Position numbers and translations under genes: made by a program. The notes beneath the pieces are model-generated. The model did not search any database and was not told the DNA's origin. It was given only the letters and a program-made list of their open reading frames with translations. Source: Deferribacter abyssi (GTDB lineage Bacteria > Chrysiogenota > Deferribacteres > Deferribacterales > Deferribacteraceae). Taken from it: a stretch of 64,000 nucleotides of DNA. Shown here in pieces: positions 15,437 to 25,700 of the stretch; the stretch's first letter is position 1; each line of letters begins with the position of its first letter. The stretch spans positions 1-64,000 of the forward strand of contig NZ_JAQNCS010000005.1 in assembly GCF_049472655.1 (NCBI RefSeq). Direction: 5' to 3'.

Positions 15437-18400
15437 ATGAGAAAGCTGAGTTTTTCTTTGTTTATATTGTTGTTTCCAGTTGTAAGTTTTGCCGATGATT
15501 TTGTTTATAGATGTTTTGGCAATTTGCCTGTCATCAGTTCGACTTTGAATGCAATTGCAATGATTATGAACAGCTCTTCATATGGCAGGCTTTTACAGTT
15601 TGTTATGCTCATAGGTATGGTTTTGGCAACTGTGTATAGCGTTTATACTAAAAAGTATGATGTGCTTATATATCCAGCGGGTGCGATTTTGATATTAGGG
15701 TTGTTTTTTTGGAGTAAAGCAAGTGTAACTATATATGATGAGAACACTGGCGAAGTAGATGTTGTTGATAATGTTCCTATTGGTTTTGCGTATGGAGCGA
15801 CAACTGTATCGGCAATAGGATATTATTTTACAAAAGTATATGAACAAGCTTTTGCTATACCTACAACAACGATACTGTTCGGCAAACAAAACGATGTGAT
15901 AGAAGCTTTGCAGTATTCTAAAATAGGATTAGGCGGAGCTTTTCAAAGTATGAGAGATATTAGAAATTTTGATTTGGATACAAAAAGAAATTTACTTTTT
16001 AAAGATTATTACGAAAACTGTTTATCATGGGAGATTATGGCGGCAAGCGATGTTGATATAGATATTTTCTTTAAACATTCTCAATTTGCCGATAGCAATG
16101 GAACAATCAATTGTAATAGATTCCCGAACGGATTGGGAACAAGATGGACACTGCCTACCGTAATAGGGGATACTGAAACAACCTGTAAATATGCTTGCGA
16201 AAACGTTTTAAAACCGGCATTGCAGGATTATATAGACGATATTTTTTTAAAATACACTTCTGAGCCAAGACTTGCTACGGCTTATCTTAGCATGAATAAT
16301 GTATTATCAACATTTACTGACGTCAGTTATACAATGAAACAATCCTTGATGCAGAATGCGGTTATACGTGGTATTTTTAATGGCGTAATAAGCGAGGCTT
16401 TTGAAGCTGGCAAAGATTTGACGGCGTATTCTGGTATTTTATCCTTTTTACAGTCGAACGAACAAGGAAAGTCTTTAGCATATTATGCGGCTGAGTATAT
16501 TCCTGCATACAGAAACGTTATGGAAGCCATAATGATAGCGGTTTTCCCGATAGTGTTGATAATGTTTTTATTTCCTAGAGGGTGGGTATTTATAAAGGGT
16601 TATATTCTATCGTTATTTTGGATTCAACTATGGCATCCTATCGCTTCGGTTATGAATAGTATAATGGTTATGATGGCGTTAAAGAAAAGCGCTTTAATAA
16701 GTGAGTTGGTAAATAGTGGTTATTCAATGTTAACGGCTAAGATATATGCTCAATATGCCGATTCTATGATAGGCGTTACTGGTTTTATGACGATGAGTAT
16801 CCCTGCAATTGCTACTATAGTTGTTTATGGTGGTAATTGGGTTGCAGGAAGAATTGCCGATGGTATGGCAAGGAGCGCAATGGTTACTGCTGGAGCGTCA
16901 TATAATCCGGAACAAGTTAGGCAGTGGTTACGACAAAATGTTACGGCTCAGGATTTGGGTGATCCCGGCGTCGATAAAGTTACAAAAATTTATCAGGCTG
17001 CTCGTCATGATATGTTAATGGACTATCAATACAAAACTGGAGCTATGGAACAGGTAGATAGGGCGTCAAAAGTTTTAGGAATGAGCGCTGGTGATGTTGT
17101 TAAGAGGATGGGAGCTGGGCAAACGGTAAGTAGTATTAGTAATGCCGAGCAAATGTTGAATGTTCAAGATACTGTGGGATTGCAGAAAATAATTAGCACT
17201 GGTTCTTATGACAAATTGGTAAATATAGCCAAATCTGATTACATTAAGCAACAGGTAGGTTGGAATCTTCATGGTAAAGCTTTGGGAATGGATAGCGTTG
17301 CGAATATAGATTCAACGCTCAAAGCGCCTGACAGGGCGAGAGAAGCTTTAACGTTTATGAGCAGTTATTATGATAAGGTTGCTAACTGGTTTGAAAGACA
17401 GGGAGACATAAAACATGCAAATGAGTTTAGGGAAATGAGTCAAGAGTTAAGAAATACTACGAAACTTGGGGATCAGGAGGTAATGAATGCGGTTAAAACA
17501 TTAGAGAAGTCTGGAGTTTTAACGAGTGTTCTTGGTAAAGAGATTGCGGCGAAAGTAACTGGTTCTGGCGGATATTCAGCGCATGAAGGAATAACAAGTA
17601 TGCAAAAAGGAACAACTGAAGTCAGGGAAGGAGAACGTAAACTTGGAGAATATGTTAACACCAGTTCTGGGCAGAATCTTGCCTTTGGTGCTTTAAGAGC
17701 CGCTAAGTTGCATGCCGATATAGATTCTTTAACTCCTAAGGATGCTTATACAATACAGCGGGGTAAAAATGAACTGGATAAAGGCGAATGGTATAGCAGG
17801 TTACAATATTGGGGCAATTGGGATACTTACAGGAAAGCTGTGGCTTCTGAATCAATGTTTAGGGAGGCTATGATGGATGGTAGGATTAAAGCTTGGGATA
17901 CTGATGGTGATGGGCGGATATCTAAAAAAGAGGCTGAGGATAATATTGCTAAGTATTCAATGATGGCATCGTTGATGGATAAGTCGGAGGCTCAGCAGTT
18001 TTGGAAGACGTTTGAAAATGATCCTAACAAAGCGATACAGGCTCTTGAAATGAAGTATGGCGAAACATATGAGGGATTAAAGCAGTTTGCCGAGCTTGCT
18101 AAGGAGAAAGGTTGGGATGTTCAAAGGCTGGGAGCAGTATTTGCCAATAAGAAATTGTATCAAGCTGGATATGACGAAGGGTTTACTGCATTGTTGAGGG
18201 ATTTAGCGCCCGTTCTTGGTGTAAGCGAAGCAGCGCTAAAGGGTAGCGATCCAAAGATGACGGCTATAAGGGGGTATGCTCAAATTTTGTATAGGAAAGT
18301 AAGAGATGGTGAAATAAGTAGTGAAGATATTAAAGATTCATTATTAGCACTTGGTATATCGAGAGCAACTGCAACAGTTTTAAAAGGAAGTAAAGGCGAT

Positions 18401-18706
18401 ATTGCGATGTTGGGGTTACAAAGTGGCGTAAAAATGTTCTCAGATTTATTTCCTTCAAAAGAAGAATGGAACGAAAGCATACAACAAGTTAAGAGAGATT
18501 TTTTTAATCCTATTAAAGGAAAGAATATAGTTAAAAATGAAGATGTTGAATTTAAATCAGACCCGCTCTTAGAAAAAGACCCACGTTTTCAAAAAGTAGA
18601 TGATAGTAATAGAGCAGAAATGTATTTAAAGGTAGGAAATAAAAACTTAAAGGTTGACCTACCTAATGCTGCTTTCTTAAGAGATAATCCAGCTATAAAG
18701 AAATAG
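15437..18706 (+). CDS. traG: TraG, inner-membrane mating-pair stabilisation protein
   Basis: A 1089-residue protein. A signal or first TM segment is followed by a membrane domain: helices near 50-70, 75-92, 110-130 and a cluster at about 365-400, 405-425 and 440-470, the TraG-N layout with FPRGWVFIKGYILSLFWIQLWHP. The long periplasmic/cytoplasmic tail (about 480-1089) is helical. Unusually, it carries a canonical EF-hand loop at residues 821-832 (D821, D823, D825, S829, E832), suggesting Ca2+ binding. TraG stabilises mating pairs and mediates entry exclusion in the F system. It is the last gene of the operon; a terminator follows directly. Confidence 0.87.
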   Translation: MRKLSFSLFILLFPVVSFADDFVYRCFGNLPVISSTLNAIAMIMNSSSYGRLLQFVMLIGMVLATVYSVYTKKYDVLIYPAGAILILGLFFWSKASVTIYDENTGEVDVVDNVPIGFAYGATTVSAIGYYFTKVYEQAFAIPTTTILFGKQNDVIEALQYSKIGLGGAFQSMRDIRNFDLDTKRNLLFKDYYENCLSWEIMAASDVDIDIFFKHSQFADSNGTINCNRFPNGLGTRWTLPTVIGDTETTCKYACENVLKPALQDYIDDIFLKYTSEPRLATAYLSMNNVLSTFTDVSYTMKQSLMQNAVIRGIFNGVISEAFEAGKDLTAYSGILSFLQSNEQGKSLAYYAAEYIPAYRNVMEAIMIAVFPIVLIMFLFPRGWVFIKGYILSLFWIQLWHPIASVMNSIMVMMALKKSALISELVNSGYSMLTAKIYAQYADSMIGVTGFMTMSIPAIATIVVYGGNWVAGRIADGMARSAMVTAGASYNPEQVRQWLRQNVTAQDLGDPGVDKVTKIYQAARHDMLMDYQYKTGAMEQVDRASKVLGMSAGDVVKRMGAGQTVSSISNAEQMLNVQDTVGLQKIISTGSYDKLVNIAKSDYIKQQVGWNLHGKALGMDSVANIDSTLKAPDRAREALTFMSSYYDKVANWFERQGDIKHANEFREMSQELRNTTKLGDQEVMNAVKTLEKSGVLTSVLGKEIAAKVTGSGGYSAHEGITSMQKGTTEVREGERKLGEYVNTSSGQNLAFGALRAAKLHADIDSLTPKDAYTIQRGKNELDKGEWYSRLQYWGNWDTYRKAVASESMFREAMMDGRIKAWDTDGDGRISKKEAEDNIAKYSMMASLMDKSEAQQFWKTFENDPNKAIQALEMKYGETYEGLKQFAELAKEKGWDVQRLGAVFANKKLYQAGYDEGFTALLRDLAPVLGVSEAALKGSDPKMTAIRGYAQILYRKVRDGEISSEDIKDSLLALGISRATATVLKGSKGDIAMLGLQSGVKMFSDLFPSKEEWNESIQQVKRDFFNPIKGKNIVKNEDVEFKSDPLLEKDPRFQKVDDSNRAEMYLKVGNKNLKVDLPNAAFLRDNPAIKK

Positions 18707-18735
18707 AGAGCCTCTTATTGAGGCTCTTTATTTTT
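18707..18735. terminator. Bidirectional terminator after traG
   Basis: AGAGCCTC (18707-18714) and GAGGCTCT (18720-18727) form an 8-bp stem with a TTATT loop, followed by TTATTTTTTT. It ends the transfer operon and, on the other strand, the leftward gene ending at 18739. Confidence 0.85.
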
Positions 18736-18738
18736 TTA

Positions 18739-19095
18739 TTAAGAAAAAACAACAGCAATTAGAATACCAAAAATAATAATAATTGCATAGCTAATTATGT
18801 TTAATCCTATCTTACCTAATATATAGCCTTTTGCTATTTCTGTTGGTGTAACGATAGAGCTTTTCTCTTTTTTATTAAGTTTATGTTTTAACTGCTCATT
18901 TTCTTCTTTCAGGGCTAATAATTCTCTTTTGATTTGTTCGATTTCAGTGTTGGGAGTTTGTTGTTGAGGTTGTCTAGAATTTGGATAATTGATATGTTTA
19001 GGAGATTTTTTATGTTTTATAACAGCAAATAAAACAATAAACCCTAAAATACTTAAACCAACGTATTCAGGATGCGTTAAAATTAAATTTAACAT
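18739..19095 (-). CDS. Small membrane protein with coiled coil, unknown
   Basis: A 118-residue protein with one transmembrane helix at each end (about 10-25 and 95-117) and a coiled coil between (EIEQIKRELLALKEENEQLKHKL, about 55-78, split here by position). No family is recognised. Start ATG 19095 is chosen because GAGAGGTGG precedes it; the longer reading to 19239 would run through its own promoter. A near-ideal promoter drives it (see 19129-19157). Its place behind the transfer operon and next to the TcmP unit could mean an exclusion or a membrane accessory role, but nothing supports a specific function. Confidence 0.6.
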   Translation of the reverse strand: MLNLILTHPEYVGLSILGFIVLFAVIKHKKSPKHINYPNSRQPQQQTPNTEIEQIKRELLALKEENEQLKHKLNKKEKSSIVTPTEIAKGYILGKIGLNIISYAIIIIFGILIAVVFS

Positions 19096-19128
19096 CTTCC
19101 ACCTCTCCCAGTTATTCCCACCCCCTAT

Positions 19129-19157
19129 ATTATATAATATAGGCAAAAGTGTGTCAA
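19129..19157 (-). promoter_or_regulatory. Sigma-70-type promoter for the leftward gene
   Basis: On the minus strand TTGACA (19157-19152), a 17-nt spacer and TATAAT (19134-19129) make a consensus promoter for the gene starting at 19095. Confidence 0.8.
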
Positions 19158-19174
19158 TTTCAATAGTTTTTTTA

Positions 19175-19211
19175 TTGACAAGATAATATATATGGATCAT
19201 ATTATCCATAT
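19175..19211 (+). promoter_or_regulatory. Promoter with overlapping operator for the RHH/TcmP unit
   Basis: TTGACA (19175-19180), 17-nt spacer, CATATT (19198-19203). A perfect inverted repeat ATATGGAT (19190-19197) / ATCCATAT (19204-19211) has the -10 as its 6-bp spacer and overlaps the ATG at 19210. A protein bound here would block the promoter fully, so self-repression by the ribbon-helix-helix product is likely. Transcription should start at about 19210, making the message leaderless. Confidence 0.75.
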
Positions 19212-19368
19212 GAAAAAGAAGAAATATGAGGAAATTCACGTTAGGCTTGACAGTGAAATGTATGAAAAGCTAAAAAAATATAGTAAACAGGAGTATCGAA
19301 CGATTTCTGATACTGTCAGAATGTTGATTGATAGGTGGATTAAGGAGAAGGAACAAAGTGACTCCTAA
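19210..19368 (+). CDS. Ribbon-helix-helix (Arc/CopG-like) regulator
   Basis: A 52-residue protein. Its pattern is that of ribbon-helix-helix repressors: a short strand EIHVRLDSEMYEKL, a helix, then RTISDTVRMLIDRWI as the second helix. It is too short for the usual ORF cut-off but has good family features and overlaps the TcmP fusion gene by 11 nt. There is no ribosome site; the promoter upstream would place the transcript start at the ATG. A perfect palindrome covering the -10 is its probable operator. It most likely represses itself and the downstream fusion gene. Confidence 0.75.
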   Translation: MKKKKYEEIHVRLDSEMYEKLKKYSKQEYRTISDTVRMLIDRWIKEKEQSDS

Positions 19369-21241
19369 GTTTGAACAATCAAATGATGGTAAAAAGTGGA
19401 TTGTAGAAAAACATACTGCTGTAAAACATGAGCTTATAAAACGTTATTTAAGTGCATGGATAAAAATTCTTGGTGGATTTGAAAAACTCTATTATGTTGA
19501 TTGTAACGCTGGCAATGGAGTGTGGAAAGATGCGAAAACGGGGGAGTTAAAAGACGGTTCTCCTATAATTGCAATAAGTACTTTTATCGAAAATCTCAAG
19601 TATGCTAAAAAAGATTTTAATGTATTTTTAGTTGAAAAGGACAAGGTTAACTTTAACTATTTAAAAAATTTAGTAACCAATAAGTTTAAAGATTATCTTT
19701 CAAGAATTCATATACTAAACGCTGATGTAAGTGATATTATTGCAGATATTATAAACGAAACAAAACAGGGAGCTGGCTTTTATTTTTTTGATCCATACGG
19801 TTTTAAAGAAATAAGTTATGGTTTTTTTACTGAAATAATGAAGTATAAAAAGCATGAAATACTTTATAATTTCATGTTTAACACTATCAACAGATTTTTA
19901 TCCTACGAGAATCTAAAAGAAAAATTTTATGAATTGTTTGGTGGAGATAATTGGAGAGAAGTCATAAATTACTACGGCAAAAATAGAGAAGAAAAGTTAA
20001 TGACTGTTGTCAGGAATAATTTTAAGAAGATTGCCAAATATGTGATACCTTATAAAATAAACTTTGAAGACAAACAAAGGACATACTATTATTTACTACA
20101 TTTATCAAACCACTTAAAAGCCTGTTCTATTCTTAAAAGCACTTTTGGAAGTTTTAATTATGGAAGAATAGAATATTTAGGAGAAAGAAATAATCAGGTA
20201 TTGATAAGTGATTTGGATGAATTCAGAATTCCAGAAATCAAAGAGACAATAATAAATAGCATAATTCCCGAAAAAGAATCAATTCCTTATATTTCAATAT
20301 TAGACAAATTAATAGATTCAACACCTTATCAAGAAGCTGATATTATGAAAGCATTACTTGAGTTAGAACAAGAAAATATTATTAGAGTTTACAGGGTTAT
20401 AAACGAAGTCAAAAGAAAAAGAACTTATATTAAAGATAATGATAAAATTTTTAAGAAAAAACCAGCGTTGGCCATAAAGAGAAAAAGTTTATTATACGAG
20501 AGTAAAGTTGAATATGCTGGATATACCATAAACCATGTAGAAGGTTGTACTCATGGTTGCCAGTATCCTTGCTATGCATTTATGATGAAAAGGAGGTTTG
20601 GTAAAGTAAAAAATTGGCATGATTGGATTACTCCAAAAATTGTGGAAAACTCTTTAGAACTATTGGACAAGGAAATACCAAAATATAAAGAGAAAATAAA
20701 TAAAGTTCATTTATGTTTTACAACTGATCCATTTATGTATGGTTATACAGAAGTAATAGAATTAACTTTAAAAATAATTGAGAAATTGAATAATTACGGG
20801 ATTCCTGTAACTACTTTAACGAAAGGTATATATCCTGATAAAATTCAATTTGAAAATTTTCATTCAGAAAATGAATATGGAATAACTCTAGTGTCTTTAA
20901 ATGAAAGTTTTAGACAGAAATATGAGCCTTTTTCTGCAAATTACGAAGACAGAATAAATAGCTTAAAAAAACTGTCAGATAAAGGTTGTTTTACATGGGT
21001 TAGTATTGAACCTTACCCTACTCCAAACATAGTGAAACAGGACATAAAAAGGATACTCAAAAAAATTGATTTTGTAGACAACATTATTTTTGGAAAGTTA
21101 AATTATAATGTTGAATCTAATGAGTTTAAATACAGCGATGAATTTTACAAAAAAATAGTTAACGATTTAATAGAATTTTGTAACAAAAAAGGTATTAAAT
21201 ATCATATTAAACAGGGAACGCCGAGCAAGGATGTTGATTGA
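19358..21241 (+). CDS. TcmP / three-Cys-motif radical-SAM fusion protein
   Basis: A 627-residue fusion. The N-terminal part (about 1-330) matches the three-Cys-motif partner protein TcmP: WIVEKHTAVKHELIKRYL, then YYVDCNAGNGVW near 44-56 (methyltransferase-like loop) and FYFFDPYGF. The C-terminal part (about 385-627) matches the Gp37/Gp68 (DUF5131) three-Cys protein: C397-X3-C401-X3-C405 in GCTHGCQYPCYAF, then LCFTTDPFMYGY and VSIEPYPTPN. These two proteins are usually separate neighbours; here they are one chain. Their biological role is not established. Start GTG 19358 is chosen because AAGGAG lies upstream; reading from 19328 would start inside the previous gene. Confidence 0.8.
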   Translation: MTPKFEQSNDGKKWIVEKHTAVKHELIKRYLSAWIKILGGFEKLYYVDCNAGNGVWKDAKTGELKDGSPIIAISTFIENLKYAKKDFNVFLVEKDKVNFNYLKNLVTNKFKDYLSRIHILNADVSDIIADIINETKQGAGFYFFDPYGFKEISYGFFTEIMKYKKHEILYNFMFNTINRFLSYENLKEKFYELFGGDNWREVINYYGKNREEKLMTVVRNNFKKIAKYVIPYKINFEDKQRTYYYLLHLSNHLKACSILKSTFGSFNYGRIEYLGERNNQVLISDLDEFRIPEIKETIINSIIPEKESIPYISILDKLIDSTPYQEADIMKALLELEQENIIRVYRVINEVKRKRTYIKDNDKIFKKKPALAIKRKSLLYESKVEYAGYTINHVEGCTHGCQYPCYAFMMKRRFGKVKNWHDWITPKIVENSLELLDKEIPKYKEKINKVHLCFTTDPFMYGYTEVIELTLKIIEKLNNYGIPVTTLTKGIYPDKIQFENFHSENEYGITLVSLNESFRQKYEPFSANYEDRINSLKKLSDKGCFTWVSIEPYPTPNIVKQDIKRILKKIDFVDNIIFGKLNYNVESNEFKYSDEFYKKIVNDLIEFCNKKGIKYHIKQGTPSKDVD

Positions 21242-21277
21242 CAGGTGAACTACCCTCAGGGAGAGGAGAATGTCAAT
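21237..21277. repeat. Inverted repeat at the end of the TcmP fusion gene
   Basis: ATTGACA (21237-21243) and TGTCAAT (21271-21277) flank GTGAACTACCCTCAGGGAG-like sequence with an inner CCCT/AGGG. It has no T tail, so it is a poor terminator. The GTGAACTACCC word resembles IS200/IS605-type ends, so it might be a transposon scar; this is weak. Confidence 0.35.
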
Positions 21278-21298
21278 AGCTTATATTATTAATACTTG

Positions 21299-21327
21299 TT
21301 GTTTAATCTACAATAATATTGTATACT
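21299..21327 (+). promoter_or_regulatory. Promoter of the HD-GYP gene
   Basis: TTGTTT (21299-21304), 17-nt spacer, TATACT (21322-21327). The transcript would start at about 21334, the A of the chosen ATG, so this message also looks leaderless. Confidence 0.5.
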
Positions 21328-21333
21328 TTTAAA

Positions 21334-22533
21334 ATGAGGAAAGTAGAAATAAAAATATCTGAACTTGAAAAGGGTGATAGAATAATAGAATTGGTTGGTT
21401 TTTCATGGTTAGATACTACATTTATAAAACATAAATTTGTAATAAAGGATGAAAAGCATCTTTGTAAGACTAAGGGAAAGCTTAAAAAGAATGGTGTTAA
21501 AAAAGTAGTTGTTGAAAGAAAAAAATCTTATCAGAGCGAAAAAGATTATCAAATTAAAGAACAGGATATTAATATTGAAGAAAATTTTATTAGTAAGAAG
21601 GAAATAAGTGATATTTCTAGTGTTTACGATAGAGCTTTAGAAATTACAAAGAGTCTTTTAAATGATGTTAGAGCAGGGAAATTATTAAACTTAAAGAAAG
21701 TAAAACTTATAACAAAAGAATTATCTGATTTAATCCTTAAAAAAGGGGCTTTACTTTGTAGTATTACTAAATTAAAAAGTTATGATGATTATACATTTCA
21801 TCATAGCTTAAATGTAAGTATATTTGCTGGTAGCTTAGCTGTTAATTTAAAGAAAAATGAAGAATTTACTCATAAAGTTACTTTGTCAGCTTTGTTGCAT
21901 GATATAGGTAAAATGAAAATTTCTAACACAATATTAAATAAGCCAGGTAAGTTAACAAATTATGAGTTTGAGATTATGAAAAAACATGTAGAATATGGAT
22001 GTGATTATTTGAAACACATAGGTTTATCTGATGAAGAAATAAAAATATGCTATGAACATCATGAAAGGGCTGGTGGTACAGGTTATCCTAGAGGGTTAAA
22101 AGATGCTGAAATTTCCATAGAGGGGAAAATAGGGGCTGTTGTTGATGTTTACGATGCTTTGACTAGTGAAAGAGTATATAAACCTCGAATTTCGCCAGCT
22201 AAGGCTCTTAAGATGATGATGGGATGGGCAGACAATCATTTTAATAAAGAAGTTTTAAAATTTTTTATTAGAAACACTGGCATATATCCTGTTGGCACTA
22301 TAGTATTGTTAAATACTGGTGAAATAGGAATAATTGCGAAAGTTAATATACAAAAACTTACTTTACCTATGGTAGTAATTTTTATAAATTCAAAAGGAGG
22401 AGAAATTCCTGAATTTATGGTTGATTTATCTAAGCAAAACTTACAACTCAGGAAAATAGTTGGAGTGTTAGATCCAAAAAAAGTAAAAATTCCATGTAAA
22501 GTCCTAGAACTAATTGAAGAAAATCTTAAGTGA
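21334..22533 (+). CDS. HD-GYP cyclic-di-GMP phosphodiesterase
   Basis: A 399-residue cytosolic protein. The N-terminal part (about 1-130) is not recognised, perhaps DUF3391-like (KIS/ELEKGDRIIEL). The HD-GYP domain follows (about 150-320): HHSLNVSIFAG, LLHDIGKMKIS with the HD pair, HVEYGCDYL, and YEHHERAGGTGYPRGL, the GYP motif, then DVYDALTSERVYKP. All metal ligands visible in the family are kept, so c-di-GMP hydrolysis is likely. ATG 21334 is used; the TTG at 21319 lies within the promoter. It is element cargo, followed by an EAL protein. Confidence 0.85.
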   Translation: MRKVEIKISELEKGDRIIELVGFSWLDTTFIKHKFVIKDEKHLCKTKGKLKKNGVKKVVVERKKSYQSEKDYQIKEQDINIEENFISKKEISDISSVYDRALEITKSLLNDVRAGKLLNLKKVKLITKELSDLILKKGALLCSITKLKSYDDYTFHHSLNVSIFAGSLAVNLKKNEEFTHKVTLSALLHDIGKMKISNTILNKPGKLTNYEFEIMKKHVEYGCDYLKHIGLSDEEIKICYEHHERAGGTGYPRGLKDAEISIEGKIGAVVDVYDALTSERVYKPRISPAKALKMMMGWADNHFNKEVLKFFIRNTGIYPVGTIVLLNTGEIGIIAKVNIQKLTLPMVVIFINSKGGEIPEFMVDLSKQNLQLRKIVGVLDPKKVKIPCKVLELIEENLK

Positions 22534-22710
22534 TTCAGTTTTATTTTACTGTAATGACACACTGTTTTATTTGTTGGTAATAAAATAGACCGATTTGTGA
22601 TTTATAGAAAAAAATAAAAAAACGATGTAACATCTTGAAAAATAAAAAGAATTGACAATGATGATTAAATATGTTAGCTTGAAATAAAAAAAACGTTATA
22701 TTTGAGACAT

Positions 22711-25700
22711 ATGTTAAAAACAGACGATTTTATATCTATATTTATAAAGTCAAACGTAGTAGGTTTTTATGTTTATCAAGACAATGGTATTATTGTAGAA
22801 ACAAATGATTGTATGGCAAAAATTTTAGGTTTTTCTAAAAAAGAGGAGCTTCTAGGGCATAGTATTAAAGAATTTTTATATGAAAATAAAGACAAAATAG
22901 AAGAAGTAATTAATAAAAGGCTCAATGGAGATAACTTACTGTTAGAATATTATAATTATACGTTTAAGGATAAAGAATCTGCTTTAGTGTATGTAGATGC
23001 GATATCCTATACAATAAATTTTAAAGGAAAATATTCTGGTTTTGTTATTGTTGTTAATAAGACTAAAGAGTTTTTGTACTTAAAGCTCTATAAGGCATTG
23101 TATTATATCAATAAATTAATTGTTGAAGAGATGGATGAAGTTAAACTGTTAAATAGAGCATGTGATATTTTAGTAAATATTATTGGGTATTCGATTGTTG
23201 GTTATGGTAGGATAGATGAGAAAAACAAAAAACTTAATATGCTTTATAGTTGTGCAAATAATGAGCAAGCTGCAAAAGAGTTTAAAAGTCTAACTATAAG
23301 TATTGATACTGCCTCTATTTATGGACAAGGAACAGTTGCACAAGCTTATAAAGAGAATAAAGTTGTAGCAATTCATAATATTCAGAATAGTAGCTGCATG
23401 CGTGTATGGAAGGAATTTTTTTGTAAATATAATATACATTCTGCTTGTTCTATACCAATAGAAAAAGATGGTAAAGTAAAGTATATATTGCTTATTGATG
23501 ATAGTTATAAAGAACCTTTTAGTGATGATTGTTTTGTTTTGCTGGAAAGTATTAAAGAAAATTTATCTTTTGCATTAGAGAAGATAGATAATTTGAATCA
23601 GATTGAAGTATTAGGCAGAGCAATTCAAGTTTCTCATGAGTGGGTTCTTTTTACGGATCAAGATGGTTTTATTACTTTTTGTAATGATGCTGTAACTCGT
23701 ATTAGTAGTTATAATAAAAAAGATTTGATTGGTAAAAAACCAAACGTCTTTAAATCAGGGATACATGATAATGATTTTTATAAAAAGTTATGGGATTCAA
23801 TAAAAGGTGGTAGAATATTTTCAGGTCGTATCATTAATAAGCGGAAAGATGGTAGTTTATATTATCTTGATAAAATAATAATCCCTATTTTGTTAAACAA
23901 TAAAATAATTAATTTTGTTGATTTGTCTAGAGATGTTACTCAACTTGTTAAGCAACAAGAGAGATTAGAGTTCCAATTAAAGGTATACGATACTATTTAT
24001 CGTTTACTTAATATGTACATTAAGCAAATTGATATAGATAATTTGAGATTGAAGTTAATCAAAATAATTTCAGAAAATTTAGATATTCCTTTAGTGGTAT
24101 GGTTCAAAAGGTTTAACACAAAAGATGAAGTTAATGTTAATATCTACTTTAAAGAAAAAATTAGTATATCGGAATCTGTTTTTAAAGATTTTGTGAATAT
24201 TTTATTAAGTAATGTAACTTCTAGTGAAGAAATAGTATGTCTTGATAATATGTTTAATAGTTTAAATTTTTATCCTTTAATTTTAACTTTAGAGAAGAAC
24301 AAACATGTTTTTGAAGGAATAATATTATTTCTAAATTCAAAAAATATTAATTTTATAACATATTTTGATCTATTATTAAAGGAAGTAAAATCTTTGTTAA
24401 TGCATTTTGAACAAAAAGGTAGATTGAGATTAATTTATGATGCTCTTGAAAAAAGCTTTGATTTGGTAATTGTAGCTGATAAAGATCTTAATATTACACA
24501 AATTGTTGGTGATGTTGAGGACGTTCTTTTATTTAAAGAAATTGATTTTCAATCAAAAAATATTAGCGAAATTTCAGAGATAATAGATAACGAGAAGTTA
24601 TCTAAAGATATTATGTCTTTAACTGAGAAGGGAGGGACTTTATCGACGTTTATTAATTTTTTTGATAAGAATGGTAATAAGAAACTTTTTTATACAACAA
24701 TTGTGGCAGATCCTGAAAATAAAAATCATGAGAAATTTATATTTTTATGTAATAGACTGACAAATGAGAATAAATTACTTAATGAAATGGATAGATTGTT
24801 GAATTATGATAAGGTGACAGGATTGGTTAACAGGAATCATCTCAAAAAAATTGTAAGTGATTATATAAAATCTATAGTAGGTGAAGATACTTTTTTGGGA
24901 ATAGTCATAGTTAATCCTTTAAGTTTTGCGGATGTAAATAGAGTTTTTGGTTTTAATGTTGGAAATATAATCATTAATGAGATAGCAAATAGATTAAAAG
25001 CAGTTTTAAGAGATAATGATATTATTGCAAAATTAGAATCCGACAAGTTTGGTATTTTTTTGAAGGAACTAAGAGATATTAATGATATATTGCTGGTGAT
25101 TAATAAAATACAAAAAAAATTATTAGAACCATTTTATGTGGGTGGTAATTTTATTAGATTGTATTTTACATTTGGAGTGGTGACTTATCCAAAAGACGGA
25201 AAGAGTTTTGAAGAATTAATGCATCGTGCACAAATAGCTCTATTGGATGCAAAATTTAAAGAGGATAGAGTTGGTTTTTATAATAAAGATATAGAAGTTG
25301 GCTCTCGTAGACGTTTAGAAATTAAGACCTTACTTGAAAAGGCGCTTGAGAATAAGGAAATAGAGGTTTATTATCAACCATATGTTGATAGATATAAAAA
25401 TATTGTTGGAGTAGAATCATTATTAAGATGGTTTAAAGATGGGGAATTGATCCCAACAGGGGATTTTATAGAATATCTAGAATCTATTAATTTAATAATT
25501 GATGTAGAATATTTTGTTTTTGAAAACGTGATTGATTGTATGGGACAATTATCATTACCAATGAAGTTTTCTGTAAATGTATCGAAACAAACATTAACAT
25601 CACCTATGACGAAATCTAAGTTAACCGACTTGTTAAGTAGAAGCAAAATAGATTCATCTAATTTAATTTTGGAGATTGTAGAACGTATTTATTTTGACAA

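Noticed and set aside
18739..19095. Entry-exclusion protein (TraS-like)
   Set aside because: Position behind traG would suit, but it is on the opposite strand and no family motif is visible.
19095..19239. Longer N-terminus of the leftward membrane protein
   Set aside because: This stretch contains a consensus promoter for the same gene and no ribosome site; the shorter start at 19095 is preferred.
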